From Hirudinaria manillensis (lineage: Eukaryota > Annelida > Clitellata > Hirudinida > Hirudinidae): 64,000 nt of DNA. The notes beneath the pieces were generated by a model. It did no database searches. It saw nothing but the letters and a program-made list of their open reading frames with translations, and was not told where the DNA came from. The DNA is taken from positions 9,971,129 through 10,035,128 of the forward strand of contig CM067526.1 of NCBI GenBank assembly GCA_034509925.1, given 5' to 3'. Position 1 is the stretch's first letter. Each line of letters starts with the position of its first letter. Position numbers and translations under genes: made by a program. Positions 13,024 through 26,041 of this stretch are shown here, in pieces.

Positions 13024-14290
13024 CTCCGCCCATCACTGGGGGAATTCTAATGTCGATTAGGCACGTATTGTGGAGTTAACGGACGTTAACGCACGCGTGA
13101 ACGAAAGAGAGAGACAAACACGTCGGTGGAGGGCAGGCACACGACAGGGAATTTTGTCAACAATCCGGACACGTCCTAATTCCAGGACTCCATTAGAATA
13201 CCCGGGCATCGTACACCGCGGTCGGTGGTCAATGCAGCTGGACGCACGGACACGCGCTCGGGAAAAAAAGTGATGGAGGCTGTTTCGACCCTCCATTGAA
13301 TGTTAGTGACGTTACTGGATTCCGAACTAGAAGCAGGAGGATCTATAAATCAAATGAACTGAACACAAAGGAGGTTCGTTTTTCCATTCCAAATGAATAT
13401 TTCAGCTGGAAGGCAGTTGATTCTTTCCATCTCAAGTGTTGCTGAGGAGCAAAAAATGGCAAAAAATGGCCTCCTCCGCAAAGTGGAATTTTTAACTCGA
13501 ACGAGTTTATTTCGCATTGTTTTACGGTTTTACGAGAAAATGCTGGTCATTAATTTTTTTAACCTATTATTCAAGTTAATAATGGTACGACGTAATAATA
13601 TATTATTAAGTAACTAATTCAATTCAATCTGGCACTAAAGTATAATGTAATTTAACATTAATTAACGAAATTTAAACGAAAATAACGTTATTACGTAATG
13701 CACTTGATGCAATACAGGTCGTCAAATAAAAAACCATGAAAGCCATTACAACTTGCTCTCAAAAACTATCCAATTATTTTCTCAGACGATGAGAGATTTT
13801 TAATCTAAGAAATAATAACAAGCAAAAAAAAAACAACAACAAATGTCAAAATGTCTGAGAATTTCTATCCTTAATTAGGCAATCATCAAAAATTCATCAA
13901 AAGTCTCCAATCCAAATGGTCTTCTGAACCAATTTTTATTTTCCAAATTTGAGTCCGCGTGAGGTGATTATTTAGGATTTAGGATAACAAATAGAAATTC
14001 AATAACGCACGATTAGATCAATGTTTTCATTTTAATGTTAATTTTAATTTCACTCTAAAATAACTAAAAACAGGAAAATATTTGAAAGTTTAACTTACGT
14101 GCAGTCAGCCAATGAAATGACTCGAGACAACAGTTTCAGAGCCCGGGATGAACGAGGCCTGCAAGAGACACTTTTATAGTTGGTCTTCAGCTGTTGTTGG
14201 ATCCCCTGTAGGCGCCATTTTGTTGTTGTTGTTGTGGTTGCATAAAGTTGCGTTAATTCGCTCCCACATCGTGGCATTATTATCTAAATT
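13024..14290 (-). other. Candidate 5' non-coding exons of the aquaporin gene
   Basis: On the minus strand two good donor sites face the aquaporin start: GGCGGAG|GTAAGC with the exon edge at 13024, and GACTGCAC|GTAAGT with the exon edge at 14099. Both lie upstream of the acceptor that directly precedes the aquaporin ATG. Alternative first exons or promoters are a plausible reading. Exon 5' limits cannot be seen and no protein evidence applies. Confidence 0.3.
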
Positions 14291-14709
14291 TCAATCGCGT
14301 TCATCCCTCTCTCAATCAAATCAATCAACCAATCAACCAATCACGAAGTTATTTGTCGTGATGCAGATTATAAATTATTTCAGCGAACCCAAAAAAAAAG
14401 CTGTTATCTCAGTTAATAAATTCCATTCAATTTCGTTGTCGTTGTAAGAGATTTTTTCGTAAAATCCCCGAAAACCTCCGAAAAGAAAATCCGAAAAGTG
14501 GTCGGGTCATTCTGGAGTTTTTGGCGATCGATTCGCGCCGTTGCACGAAGCGTCTGCAGGGAAATGAGGGAGTGGTTCCTTATAATTTAGGCGCAGAGAT
14601 TAATAAATTTAAAAAAAAAATGGAATAATAATGCTTTAACAACATCTTTACTTCCTTTGATGAGTTGAATTGAATTAAGCCATGATCATTTGAATGACGT
14701 CCGTGAATA

Positions 14710-15190
14710 ATTATTATTATTATTACTTCAATTATTATTATTATTGTTGTTTCAATTATTATTATTATTGTTTCAATTATTATTATTATTGTTTCAATTA
14801 TTATTATTATTGTTTCAATTATTATTATTATTGTTTCAATTATTATTATTATTGTTTCAATTATTATTATTATTGTTTCAATTGTTATTATTATTGTTTC
14901 AATTATTATTATTGTTTCAATTATTATTATTATTGTTTCAATTATTATTATTATTGTTTCAATTGTATTGTTTCAATTGTTATTATTATTACTGTTTCAA
15001 TTATTATTATTATTGTTTCAATTATTATTATTATTGTTTCAATTATTATTATTATTATTGTTTCAATTATTATTATTATTGTTTCAATTATTATTATTAT
15101 TATTGTTTCAATTGTTATTATTATTACTGTTTCAATTATTATTACTTTATTATTGTTGCTATTATTATTATTGTTTTTGTTATTAAACTT
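14710..15190. repeat. GTTTCAATTATTATTATTATT minisatellite
   Basis: The 21-bp unit GTTTCAA(TTA)nTT is tandemly repeated, with 19 TTTCAATT cores counted. Length changes are mainly gains or losses of one TTA triplet, and some units carry TTG or CTG changes. Because the unit length is a multiple of three, several frames stay open and give artefactual repetitive ORFs. Confidence 0.95.
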
Positions 15191-17881
15191 CATTAATTCA
15201 TCTTCACTTTGAACTCATTCGAGTTCCTCGCGAAAAACAGAAGAACATTAAATCACATGGCACTTTCAAAGATCAAAAATCTAAGATTATCATCATCATC
15301 GTCATCATCATCAACATACAGGATTTCATCATTTAGTGAGTGCAAGCAGAGATGGTAATGGATGATGATAATGATGATGTTGGTGATGATGATGATGATG
15401 GTGATGATGGTGTTATCGGTATCTTTGTCTTTGTCGTCGTCATTGTTGTTGTCATGCAGCAGGTCGTATTCTCTGCAACTCACCTAAAACACGTACGAGC
15501 AACAATTACAACAGTTTCTGACTTGAAATTGCGCAGAAATCAAGCGCTATAATTGTCATCACCATCATCATCATCTTACGCTAGAAAATGTTGATGCCTT
15601 GCAATTGTTGGCTTAATGATTTAATTCCGGTTTTTGAAGTGTTTACGTTTCTATGCAACATTCTGAACATTAATAACGTACATGTGATGCTAAATTGACA
15701 TTTTATCAAGCAGAAGCAATGACTTAGTTATGATGGTCATTTTGAAAAATAATACTAATAATAATCATAATAAAAATAATACTAATAATAATCATAATAA
15801 AAATAATAAAAATAATAATAATAATAAGCATTTTCAACTTCAAACAAACCACTATTTTGAGACCTAAGAAGTCTTGAGTTATTCCAGATGGAAATTTAAC
15901 AAACACCTCTTCTTAAAAGATGGCAATTCGGATTTCGGTAAATAAATCATTTTAAAGCTATTTGTCTTAATGAGTAATGTTGCAAACAAAAATACTTATA
16001 ATTGGAGCAGACGACAATAATTGGCTCACTTCTGCTCAAGGTCAGTATGGCCTCTGAGAAGCTACTCTTAAAGAACATAATTAATTAATTATTTATTAAT
16101 TTAAAGATTTAACCAGCAATTGATTCTGTTGTTGTTGTTGTGAAATTATTTTTGAAATTTGAAAGTATTTTTTATGATTAATTACATTGTGACCCCTAAG
16201 TAATGCCACATCTTCAACCTCTTCACCTCTTGAGTTATTAATAGGAACATGTATTTATATTTATTTATTCGTTTGTTTGTTTATTAAAAAGAAATTCCTA
16301 AAGAGGAAATAATGAAGATTAACATCAATGATTAATGCATTATTAATTAATAAATAAGTGCCATTAATGACTGGTGATGATATAAACTATCCTCATCGTT
16401 GGTCAGAACCCTCGAACCTAATGACCCGGTACGACATACTGTTGTTGTTGTTGTCGTCGTCGTCACCATCACCATCATCATCATCATCATCACCACATCA
16501 TCGTATCATCATCGTTGTCAACTTTTTAGTTCATCGGCAGAACTTTCATTCTCCAGCAACATAATGCGCCGAATGCCAACAAAATTACTCCTCTGGTCGT
16601 CAGAAATTATTTCGGCAAATGATTGCAGTGGAGATTAAAGTAATAAGTCACTCCGTAAATGGCAGCCATGCTTTGTTGGACGATAAGCATTTAAGGCCGA
16701 CGAAGCGAACACAAACAGACGCCGTAACGAGCCCGCGATTTCAGAACAAATAAATCTCTAATCTAATGCTTATATCGGAATTTTGAAATTAGATTTTGAT
16801 TAATTTTGTGGACAGATTTAACATAATTAATTTGAATTTATTCACTTTTAAATTGCTTCTTGACGTTTGCCGTCGGACAGATTCGAAGTGACATTAAATG
16901 GAAAGTCATTTCGATGCTCTTAAACCAAGTTATCGAAATTTATTTTATTCGGAACTCTTTCTCGAAAGCGTTTTCCATTTACGAAATCAAAAGGGGTTTT
17001 TTTTTCGATTTTATCGGATTAAAGCAAAAATCCTGTTCATGCTCGCCTAACCACTGCTCAGAAACAAGGATGATTTCACAAAATCAATGATCTTAATGGT
17101 TTGCTATTTTGAATGCCTCGATTGAATGCTCCAAATTGAGTGTAATTGAGACATATTCATCGTGACTTCTGATACCGACATAGCAATATATTACATCATT
17201 CTTAAATTTGGTTACACTTTCCCGATTAATTGCCGGAAATCCGCATCTTCATCTGGTCAAACCACGGTTTCAATATTAACTCATTGTTCAAGAATTTTGC
17301 GATTTATTAATTGGCAATTTTATGCATAACAAAGCAACAAGTTACATAATAAAGATATTATTTTACGATCGTATTCGAAAATTGGATTTTTACTGCAAAA
17401 GAGTTGATTGAAATCTAAGAAATAGATCTCTGAAATAAAAAAAAAATATATAACGATATTGAATAGTGTAAGTTAGAACCAATAATCTGAAAAATATTTG
17501 AAGCGATATGAAAATTTTATTTAATTTCTTGAATGGACGTCATTTTTGAAGCAAGCAAAACATAAACATCAACATCGCGCGTTAGGTTCCATCGCCGGTC
17601 ATATGAGTTTAGTTTCTAGAGTTTAAAATATCTCAGGTGATGTGTCGAGTTTAAATTCAAATACGTTTTTAAAACTTCAATCGTCAGACGAATTGATTTG
17701 ACGAATTATTTACAAGAAACACCTTTTGAATATCATTTAGTAATTCTAAAATCTATTCAAAATGTCAATCATAGTGTGAATTATTCGCTAAGGATTTTGA
17801 GATTAGTAATAAAGAGATAAATTTTAAGTAGATTTGTGAAATGGTTTAAAAGTAAATGGTCGAGATCGATTAGAATTTCCG

Positions 17882-20800
17882 ATGCGCTGGATCTTTAGGA
17901 AAAATTCGAAACGATCGAAGAAAACACCTCCTGTGAATTCAAACAACAATATCAGAAACTCGCCAGAGGCTTACTTTGTCGGATTTGACAATGTTACAAA
18001 TGAAAATGAGCCTCCACTCGTTCAATCTTTTCCGAAAAGGGAAACAAAGTTATTGTCATCGTGTCACCCGAGGCACCAACGAAGCAAAATACCTCCGATA
18101 TCCATAGTGAGTTAAAATCTTTTTCTTTTCTATGGAGTATTGATTTTTAATCTCGATAATCAATATCAATCCCCAGCAAAAGGCCAAGGCACCAGTGCCC
18201 TTACGCATTGAACCCAGTCGAAAAGATGCGAAGGTTTGTTATGTCCACTTCAAGAGTGGAGAGCCTTGCGAGTCTATCGACATGAACAAATTAAACGAAT
18301 ATTATCCAATCCTTAAGGGTACTAACACAAAAAGCATCAAGCAGAATCTTCCAAAAATGAGCAATTCTGTTTCGGTCATAGAGCATCCCGCTAAACAAAC
18401 GAAGCGAGAGAACGGCACAATAAACGAAAGAAGCGTCGATTCCATTCATCCGAAGAAAATGGAAAATAAGAAAAGAACTCTGAGAATTTCACAGGAAAAG
18501 AGATTCGCCATACCTTCCGCGGCAAAAGTTTCACAAAAAAATCCAGGAAATCTTAAAGAAGGTGACTTTCGATCAGATTCCAGTTGTGAAACTGCAGCCA
18601 TAAAGGAATTTCCAAAGCCTCCGGAAAGGATTAAAATCATAAAAATATTTCCTCAGGTACCCAAAAGAACTTTCTTGGGGATCGGCCACGAAATCATCCC
18701 CGTGCCTCTGCCGAGGCAGAGCGTCAAAAAATTTCCTCGATGTTCACCTCGAAAGTCGGAGATCATCACCATGTTGGACCGACTCAACCAGCAGGAAAAG
18801 AAATCTGTCGTGCCGAACGTGGCCTCATCGAGTTCTTTGTCTTCACAAAACTCCGAGATCTGTAGACACATTACGTTGTCAAAGTTCGTCAAAAGAAGTC
18901 AAATTTTGAACGGCAACATCGTGAAAGGAAACAAGAAAATGGAGGAAGTTTTAACGAACGAATTTATCAGTCCATCCTGTCCGTCAGAGGAGCAAGCGTC
19001 GCCGAAGCTCTACCAAAGTGACTCTGCATCCCTAGAAAAGGTGTGCAGTCGGCTCAGCGGTAGCCTACATTGTGAAGATAACGGACGCACGGATGCAAAC
19101 AATAATATAGAAAATCTTCCTATAGAAGAAAACGAGAACAAGGTTGTTCAAGAAATCCTGCAGAAGGAAACGGATTCTCCATTGGCTCGAGTTTCTGAGG
19201 GTTTACAGCACAATGCGTCCAATTCGGCAGCAGCTCAGACGTGGGGAATTAGTTCCAGTCCAAGACCATATCCTTCCAAAACTCCTTCAAATCCTGAGGT
19301 GAGAGTATCCAGAATGTCCTGCCGTTCCAAGAGCACGGAGCTTTGTTTAGCGAAAGCAAAGCAACAAGAAAATGTAAATAAACCTAGAACTATAAAGTCA
19401 CAAATTACATCTCAGATTTCAGTCAAAAAGTCGGCCACGACAATCTCTGAGGAGGTTGCTTCTGTCTCCAGTCAAGCAATGCTAAAAAGCGATACAAAAA
19501 TAAATAACATCTTACAAAAATCGAGTACTTTTGTATTCAATCGTGATCCTAGGAACGTAATTAGCCCGAACAAGAAGTTAATTAACTACGAATTTAACCG
19601 GGGAACTTGCAACAAAACTTCATCATCGCCTCCACAAACCAAGAGAGACTCTCTCACCCAAACCGACGTGTGTTACCAACTCAAGTGTACGGAGCCCCTT
19701 TCAAATGAGATGATTGATCTCAATTTGGGTCTGCCTGGAAAGAATTCAAATTCGCCAAGTTCCTTCTTAATTTCACCAGTCGAAAGTACTCGTAAGAAAA
19801 GTAGTAAGATGACTCTGACGAGTTACAGTCCTGAGAGTTGGAAAGCAGATGGTCAGCAAACCAAGAATTCCATCTACTCATCTGATCTTGCACAAAGCGC
19901 CCAAAGCAAAAGTCAGAGCGTGCCTGCGTCGGAGCCGAAACCTAGCCAACCGGCTAGCGGGATAAACGTGTTGCCCATACCACAAGTTTTGTACGCCCAT
20001 GCTTACAGAACCATCGAATCTTTAAACTACGACAAAATTTCGAGCAGACTCATTGAATGCCTTCAGGGGACGTTGTACAACGACATTCAAAAGTACGAGG
20101 AGCCGAGGAAATGTTTGGTTCCTTGCACGTGCCAGCCTCAAGCGGCTGATAATGATTTGCACAGAAAAGACAGTCTCGTAAATGCCGACTTTTCACATCA
20201 TCACAATCACATTCCCGAAAATATGGATCTGCCGAAAAATCAAGCATTTCTATGCAGCAATCCCCTAACCACAACAAGGGATGACCTCGATGACTCTGAT
20301 TATCCCAGTACAAAACTTATCAACGAAGTTAAAAGCTTCCACAAGGACTCGTTGCTCGATGTTCATACTTTGGCAGTTTCCGTCAAAAGCAAATTAGATT
20401 TTCTTAAAACAATAACTTCAAAGCAGGATTATTCTTGGCGTCTGCCGCCGAACCTTGATTCCGGCAAATGTTTTAATTATCTCTCCGAACAACTGGAAAG
20501 ATCGGGAGATCAAGTTAAATCCACTCGTCAGCCTTTGCCAAGCAGGACGCGTTCCCCTCAACGCGGCCACAGTTCTCGTGAAAGTCCCCGAAATCAACTA
20601 AGATATGCAGCCAGCCATCATAGGGATGGCCGGATGAACCCGGATAAAACTCACTACAAGCAATTTACAAGGCATTCTCATTCAATGCATCACAAGGAAT
20701 CAGATTGCTGTAAAAATCAAAAGATTTTTGACGAGAAACGAGCGAACTGTCTGTTGAAGAACACATTACGATGCCGGAACGAAGACCCGAGTAACTCGGT

Positions 20801-21647
20801 ATGGTCCGAGGTCAGTAGCAATGAGAGTATAGGCAATTCCGCTAGCGGTGAGTCTCAATCCTTTTGCAAGAGCAGCACGACTTTGTCGAATCGCCACAAA
20901 TGCCATAATTTAAGCGCTCAAAATTTTAGCCACTCGGCGTGGGGTGGAAAAAGTCCGAGGAACTCTCCGAAAGTACAAGTCATGATGATTCCAGCGAGCT
21001 CCTCGCGAAACTCGTGTCATCACCACCACAAACACAACTCTCCTTCGTTCAGAAACGCCCCTCATATTAGCGGTAGTGCTCTGTTTAGGGCTGCTACCAG
21101 TGTCACTCGTGAATTTACATCGGCCAGTCTCGGCAGAAAGCGGTTGCAAAAGCCAAGCCATTTTGCGGAGCGCATAGAAGAATTGAAACGCATACTTGCC
21201 GAAGGACTGGCATCCAGAAAGTCACCCAGACATCACGAGATGAGAGAACGAATTCCGTACCCCAATTCCAACGGCAGTCCTCGTAATCGCTCCAGCAGAC
21301 ATTATTACATTGAGCCAGCGCATCACGGCTGTTCGAAATCCTATCAGTGTTTTACAAAGGGATCTCACTCATCGCACAACAGAGGCAACGCTTCTCCGAA
21401 ACATTTCCAGGAGTCGCCTCGATTTTTCCTCAGAGATTTGAGCGGAAGACAGTCTCGTCACTTCCATTCCAAGTCACCATTTCCTCATCATCAGTTCAAA
21501 AGCGGAGTATCTCAAGACATGTATCCGAGAAACCTAAAGGCAGACAACTGTCCTCATGCATTACGGCATTTTACTTTCAATGTTAAACCATCCTGTGACA
21601 ATTTCTATGGAAACAAGTGCGTGCCCCTTTGGGGCTACCGGCGATGA
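17882..21647 (+). CDS. Unrecognised 1231-residue Ser/Pro/His-rich, mostly disordered protein
   Basis: There are two exons: 17882-18106 (75 codons from ATG) and 18177-21647. They are joined across a 70-bp intron (GTGAGT...CCCCAG) in phase 0; an in-frame TGA near 17838 limits the start. I do not recognise the family. The protein is basic and low-complexity, with many proline-directed phosphosite-like motifs (RCSPRKS, RSPQRG, GKSPRNSPK, RKSPRHH, NGSPRN, QESPRFF) clustered in the last third with His-rich stretches. Candidate ordered patches are a helix-like block near residues 605-650 (TIESLNYDKISSRLIECLQ, then CLVPCTCQP), another near 705-760 (KDSLLDVHTLAVSVKSKLDF), and FAERIEELKRILAEGLASRK at about 1070-1090. 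No signal peptide or membrane span is seen. The long continuous frame in AT-rich DNA makes it a real gene. AATAAA follows 15 bp after the stop. Function unknown; a scaffold or cytoskeletal role would be a guess. Confidence 0.85.
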
Positions 21648-21661
21648 AATTGTCCGATTTT

Positions 21662-21693
21662 AATAAATTGATGAAAAATAAATAAATAAATCT
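21662..21693 (+). terminator. Polyadenylation signals of the unrecognised gene
   Basis: AATAAA at 21662-21667 and an AATAAATAAATAAA run just after it lie immediately downstream of the stop at 21645-21647 and before the convergent ADCY9 stop at 21796. The 3' ends of the two genes therefore nearly touch or overlap. Confidence 0.45.
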
Positions 21694-21795
21694 CCTAATC
21701 TCGGTAAGAACAAACAAATTGTGAATTGCAGAATGAAAATTTCGCATGTAATTATATCTCAATTCGAAATTATTTCTCATTAATAAAATCTGATG

Positions 21796-24700
21796 TCATT
21801 TTATTTTGTCAACGAGGAGATAGGATCTCATGTCTCCTTTACCCTTAACGAAAATATCTCCTCTGTATTCGAAATTGAATCTGTCTTTCAGCTGTAAATA
21901 GCAGGCTTCGGTCAGTTGGACGCGACCGTAGACCCCAGTCGAATACATTCGACTTGCCACGTTGACGGAGTCGCCCCAAATGTCGAAAAGCAGTTTGCTG
22001 ATGCCAACCACTCCGCAAGTGACCTGTGAAGAGGAAGTTAACGACGTTAAATAAAATTGAATAAATTATTAATTATTAAAACTAAAACAGAGTTAACGAG
22101 GTGAGAAAACGAGCACAACTTGTCCTATGTTGTATCCGATAGCCATCTTGAATTCGAACGAAAGCATGTTTGAGTTGAAGAGCTTCAACTTGTTCAACAG
22201 AGCCAGGCAGAAATCGAGGAGAGCATAGGCATGTTCCGGCGTCCCTTGTTCATTCACCACAGTTTCTCCAGCATCCAATCCGGAGGCAGCCATCAAGCAG
22301 CTTCCAATCGTCTTGATTTTTTCCACTTCTCGAAATCTTTCCTCTGTGAAAAGTTCCTCCATGTCGCTGATTAATTCGTTCAAAACTCTTAAAAGTTCAA
22401 TTCCGCCTTGGAAGGACTCGTCGTAGAAACTGTCGAAGTTTGTCACCTGAAAATAGCCGAACGGAGAATGTGTACAATTCCGAGAGGGATCTCAGATTAA
22501 GAATAGATGAGTTAGAAAATGAGCGTCGATCGAATTAAAGCATTGAAAATCCAGTATAGATATCTTCGGGCTGTTCGTGAGCCTTTAGGACGTTTTAAAA
22601 GAAATAAATTCAAATAATAAACAAAAGTTAATAGTCTACGACTCGAATTACAAAGTTTAACCTTCGCAAAAATGATGCCCACGTTATCAATGGTCCTGCT
22701 ATATTTGCCTTCCTCTTTCAAAACTTTGAGAACGTAACTTGGAACGATGTTGTTCAGCAACCAATTGACCTTCTCTTTCGATTCCGATGAATCTCGTTTG
22801 ACTTCCACTATGGAGACCAATGCGTGATTTCGAATCTTTTTGACTTTATCAATCGATAGATGAAGGAATAAAATTAGGAGCAGAAAAGAAATTAACGATA
22901 ACAAGAATTCGGTTATTAAACACCAAGTTCCGCAGTCAGTAATGAAAATTCCGTTTAATCCCGTTTCATTTTGAAGAAATGATTGGTTCGTCTGAGGACG
23001 TAATGATGAATTGTTGCTAATGCATTGGATATCGATTCCTGAATATAAGGTTATTAGGACGACGGAAGCAGTTATTGGAACGAGGAGACCGATTCTGATG
23101 ACAGCCGAATGTTTCCACATTGCGAATGGAAAAAGCTCCACCACTATTAATTGGAGAACAAAGTCCTCTCCTTTGTCGTGATGGCTGCTCGAGAAATAGA
23201 AAACCATCGGTAAAATGAAGGATAAGCATATCAAGTGGAAACGTAGCATTTCTTCCAACAAATTCAGTCTCTGAGCAGTCAATTTATCTCTCAAGGCATT
23301 GAAGCAGGAAGCTTGCTTTAGTGGAGACAGTTTCAGAACTATTAAGATAAAAGTCAAGAGAATTGTGAGGCAATACGCGAGTGATAGCACTACGATCGGA
23401 GTCTTGCTCTCTGCTCGAAGAGATGAAGAAATCAGTTGCAGCATGATAAACAATAGAACGATACTCCCTTCAAAAATACTTCTCAATAACTTTTGTCCAG
23501 AATTGTCCGCTTCATCCTCCGATTGCAGGCAAATGATTTCTCGCTTCAGTGCATCGCATGACATTTTACTATCCAGGTTTCCCATTTGGGAGAAATATTT
23601 GAACAAATCGCTTTCATCTACTGTTGTGTCGTCCTCCATTTTGTTCTCCATTTTCCTGAAACTCGGAGTGAAAGAATCATTCGTTGAATCCGATGTCTCC
23701 GGCTTCTTGCGTCGATTCGTGTCCAAATCATCAATGATGAACCACGTCTTCATGTCTAGTGATAAAATACCACACAATGAATTGTAATTCTTAGCAACTG
23801 TGATATCCAAATGAATTCAGGCAATTCATTTTAATTAAAATTTTTGTGCAGTGGAAGTTTGATATTAACGCTATTTTGGCTTTATTTTTTTTACTTTAAT
23901 TTAATATAATATTAATTAACTTACAATTTGATTGAACCTCATGCCGAATAACGTATTTCTGTAAATCTGCATTATATTCTTCCACCAGGACATTTGTACA
24001 CCTGAGATCTGAAAATTTATCCAGTACAAATAATAATTAATACATCTTTTTACAGATTTGATCCCTATTTATATTATATCTTATAATTACCTTAGTCGCG
24101 CTTTACATGTTATAGGCTCAAAACTTTTAAAATTAATTTTATATGTAATTACAAGAGAACGTGGATGTTTTATGACCCAGCACTGATTATCCTTGCATCG
24201 ATGCTTGGTGTGCCTGAGTTACATTTCATAGGAACTCGTGTTCACATATTAGGCACAGAAATTCGTACCGTAATGACTTCGTAAGAAATTATTCCGAACG
24301 AAAATTATAGAACGTCATGGCATAATATTTTGTGACTGAAAACTAAAAATATCTTCTAACAGCAGGTATTGTGCGCACTAACGTTGGCTAAACGCTTTGC
24401 ACTCCAGGTATGTACTTGAAATTGTCTATTGTTGATGCCTCTTGTTGAACATAATCAATTGACATGAATTTAATTTCTTTTTACAGTCGTTGGAGATTGA
24501 ATTTTGAAAATTTACCTGGATGATCAGAACCTGGCTCGGCACGAAAAGCACTCGAAACCAATTCGTAGGTGGCATCTGATACGTGCACCCGACCGGGTTT
24601 TCCGCTGGATTCCATTTCATTGGCCAGCGTTACGTCGTGTGACCAAACGTCGAACTTGAATCTTCTGGTTCCTACCAAGCCACACAGGACCGACCCGGAA

Positions 24701-26041
24701 TGAACACCGACTCTCATGTCAACCTCCTCGTTTCTGTCCTCGTCAAATTGTACGATAGCTCTGCATACCATGAGGCCCATAGTGACACAACAAACGGCAT
24801 GGTCAAGGCGTGGTTCAGGACAACCGGATACACAATAATAGCAGTCCCCCAAGGTGCTGATTTTCTCGCAGCCAGATTCCGAACAAATCATATCAAACCT
24901 AAATTCAAGTTTAGTTAATTGCAATTGATAAATTTTCGATCTAACAGAGTTTAGCTTTCTTTAATATAATAACAAATAAAATTGTTGCAAAAATCGAGTA
25001 TTACCTGCCAAATAAATCGTTCAAAATTTCCACGAGACTCTCGGCTGTCTTGTTGGAACTCATCCGAGTGAAGCCCACAATGTCGGCGAAAAGGATACTC
25101 ACGTTGTCCATTTTGGCCACGTAGAAATCGCGAAAAGCCGAATTACTTGATGGGTCGCTTTTGGTTGATTTCATGACTTCTGCTGCCAACTTTGGGGGAA
25201 CCAGTGAGTGGATTAGCTCTAGTTCCTGATGTTCCTGTTTGTGCAAACGAGTTGCCAACCTAACGTAGTCCGTCACTGCACGGACTGTCTTCTCGCAATA
25301 AGGAGTGAAATAAGCGAAGCAAATGTACAATATGAAACCAATGGAAAAACTATGGAAAATTGCGATGTTGAACAATTCTTGTGGCTCACGCGAATGTGGC
25401 GGACTTTCGCCATTGCAACATGACGTCTGCTCTCGTCCACTCTCGGACTCATCAACCAGCGTCTCAAAAATAATCGCACAAGCAATGCTTTCGAAAACTT
25501 TTATTAAAAATGGCAGCTGACCAAAAGCGAAGAGAAAGATGTTGATTGTTTGCAAACGAAGATAATTGACTGATTGGTGTCCGCGCCATGTCGAGGATTT
25601 CCAGACACAGCATCTAATGAAAATTAAATTGCAAGCACAAAACGCCACCTGAATCGCGCAAGATGAAACTGAAATAAAAATCTTTTTCATCCGTATTTTT
25701 AACTTTTCATTAATTTTTCGAAAGATTTGCATCTCCGAAGGATGCACTCGCTTTGAAGACGACGTAACGAAGATCATCCAAACACCGGAGGCCAGGAGGA
25801 ATATCGACGACATAATCACGGGTAAAGTACAATTGTCAGAGATTCCACACAATTGCCAGTGGACGATCCAAGAAATTTGATGGACCGCGACGTACGTCAC
25901 CTGAAAATATAAGAAGATTCGATGTTCAACAAGAACCGCCACATTCAGCAACAGAGGGTAACAAAGCATCCGCCGTAGACCGAGCATTTCCTCCATTTTC
26001 AGTCGCACATTTTCGAAATTAATGTTATTGGAACATTGCAT
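21796..26041 (-). CDS. ADCY9: ADCY9-type membrane adenylyl cyclase
   Basis: Minus-strand exons are 26041-25005, 24898-24516, 24008-23925, 23755-22662, 22446-22120 and 22023-21796. All phases agree and give 1050 residues. Layout: membrane domain 1 (about 26-255), C1a catalytic domain (about 310-505), a very short C1b linker, membrane domain 2 (about 610-830) and C2a (about 857-1048). C1a has both metal Asp residues (Asp320 in LFADIVGFT, Asp364 in STLGDCYYC) and VLCGLVGTRRFKFDVWS, which is ADCY9-like. C2a has EKIKTIGS, LLFDIWGDSVNVASRM and VKGKG, so the Asp, Asn996, Arg1000 and Lys1037 used for ATP are present. It makes cAMP from ATP at the membrane, normally downstream of Gs. It is shorter than vertebrate ADCY9 (about 1350) because of its N-terminus and C1b. 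The start at 26041 is the first ATG of the open frame; further 5' exons are possible. Confidence 0.9.

Larger units (their letters stand above)
12552..17881. other. Intergenic region with simple repeats
   Basis: Apart from the candidate aquaporin 5' exons, no gene is supported. The region holds the TTTCAATTATTATT minisatellite (14.7-15.2 kb), ATC/GAT triplet runs at 15284-15312, 15352-15412 and 16439-16500, and AT-rich DNA around 17.1-17.8 kb. Open frames here are short or made of repeat codons. Confidence 0.5.

Noticed and set aside
14694..15212. Open frames rich in NYYYYCF and QLLLLLF
   Set aside because: They are produced by the 21-bp minisatellite, whose length is a multiple of three; several frames stay open equally.
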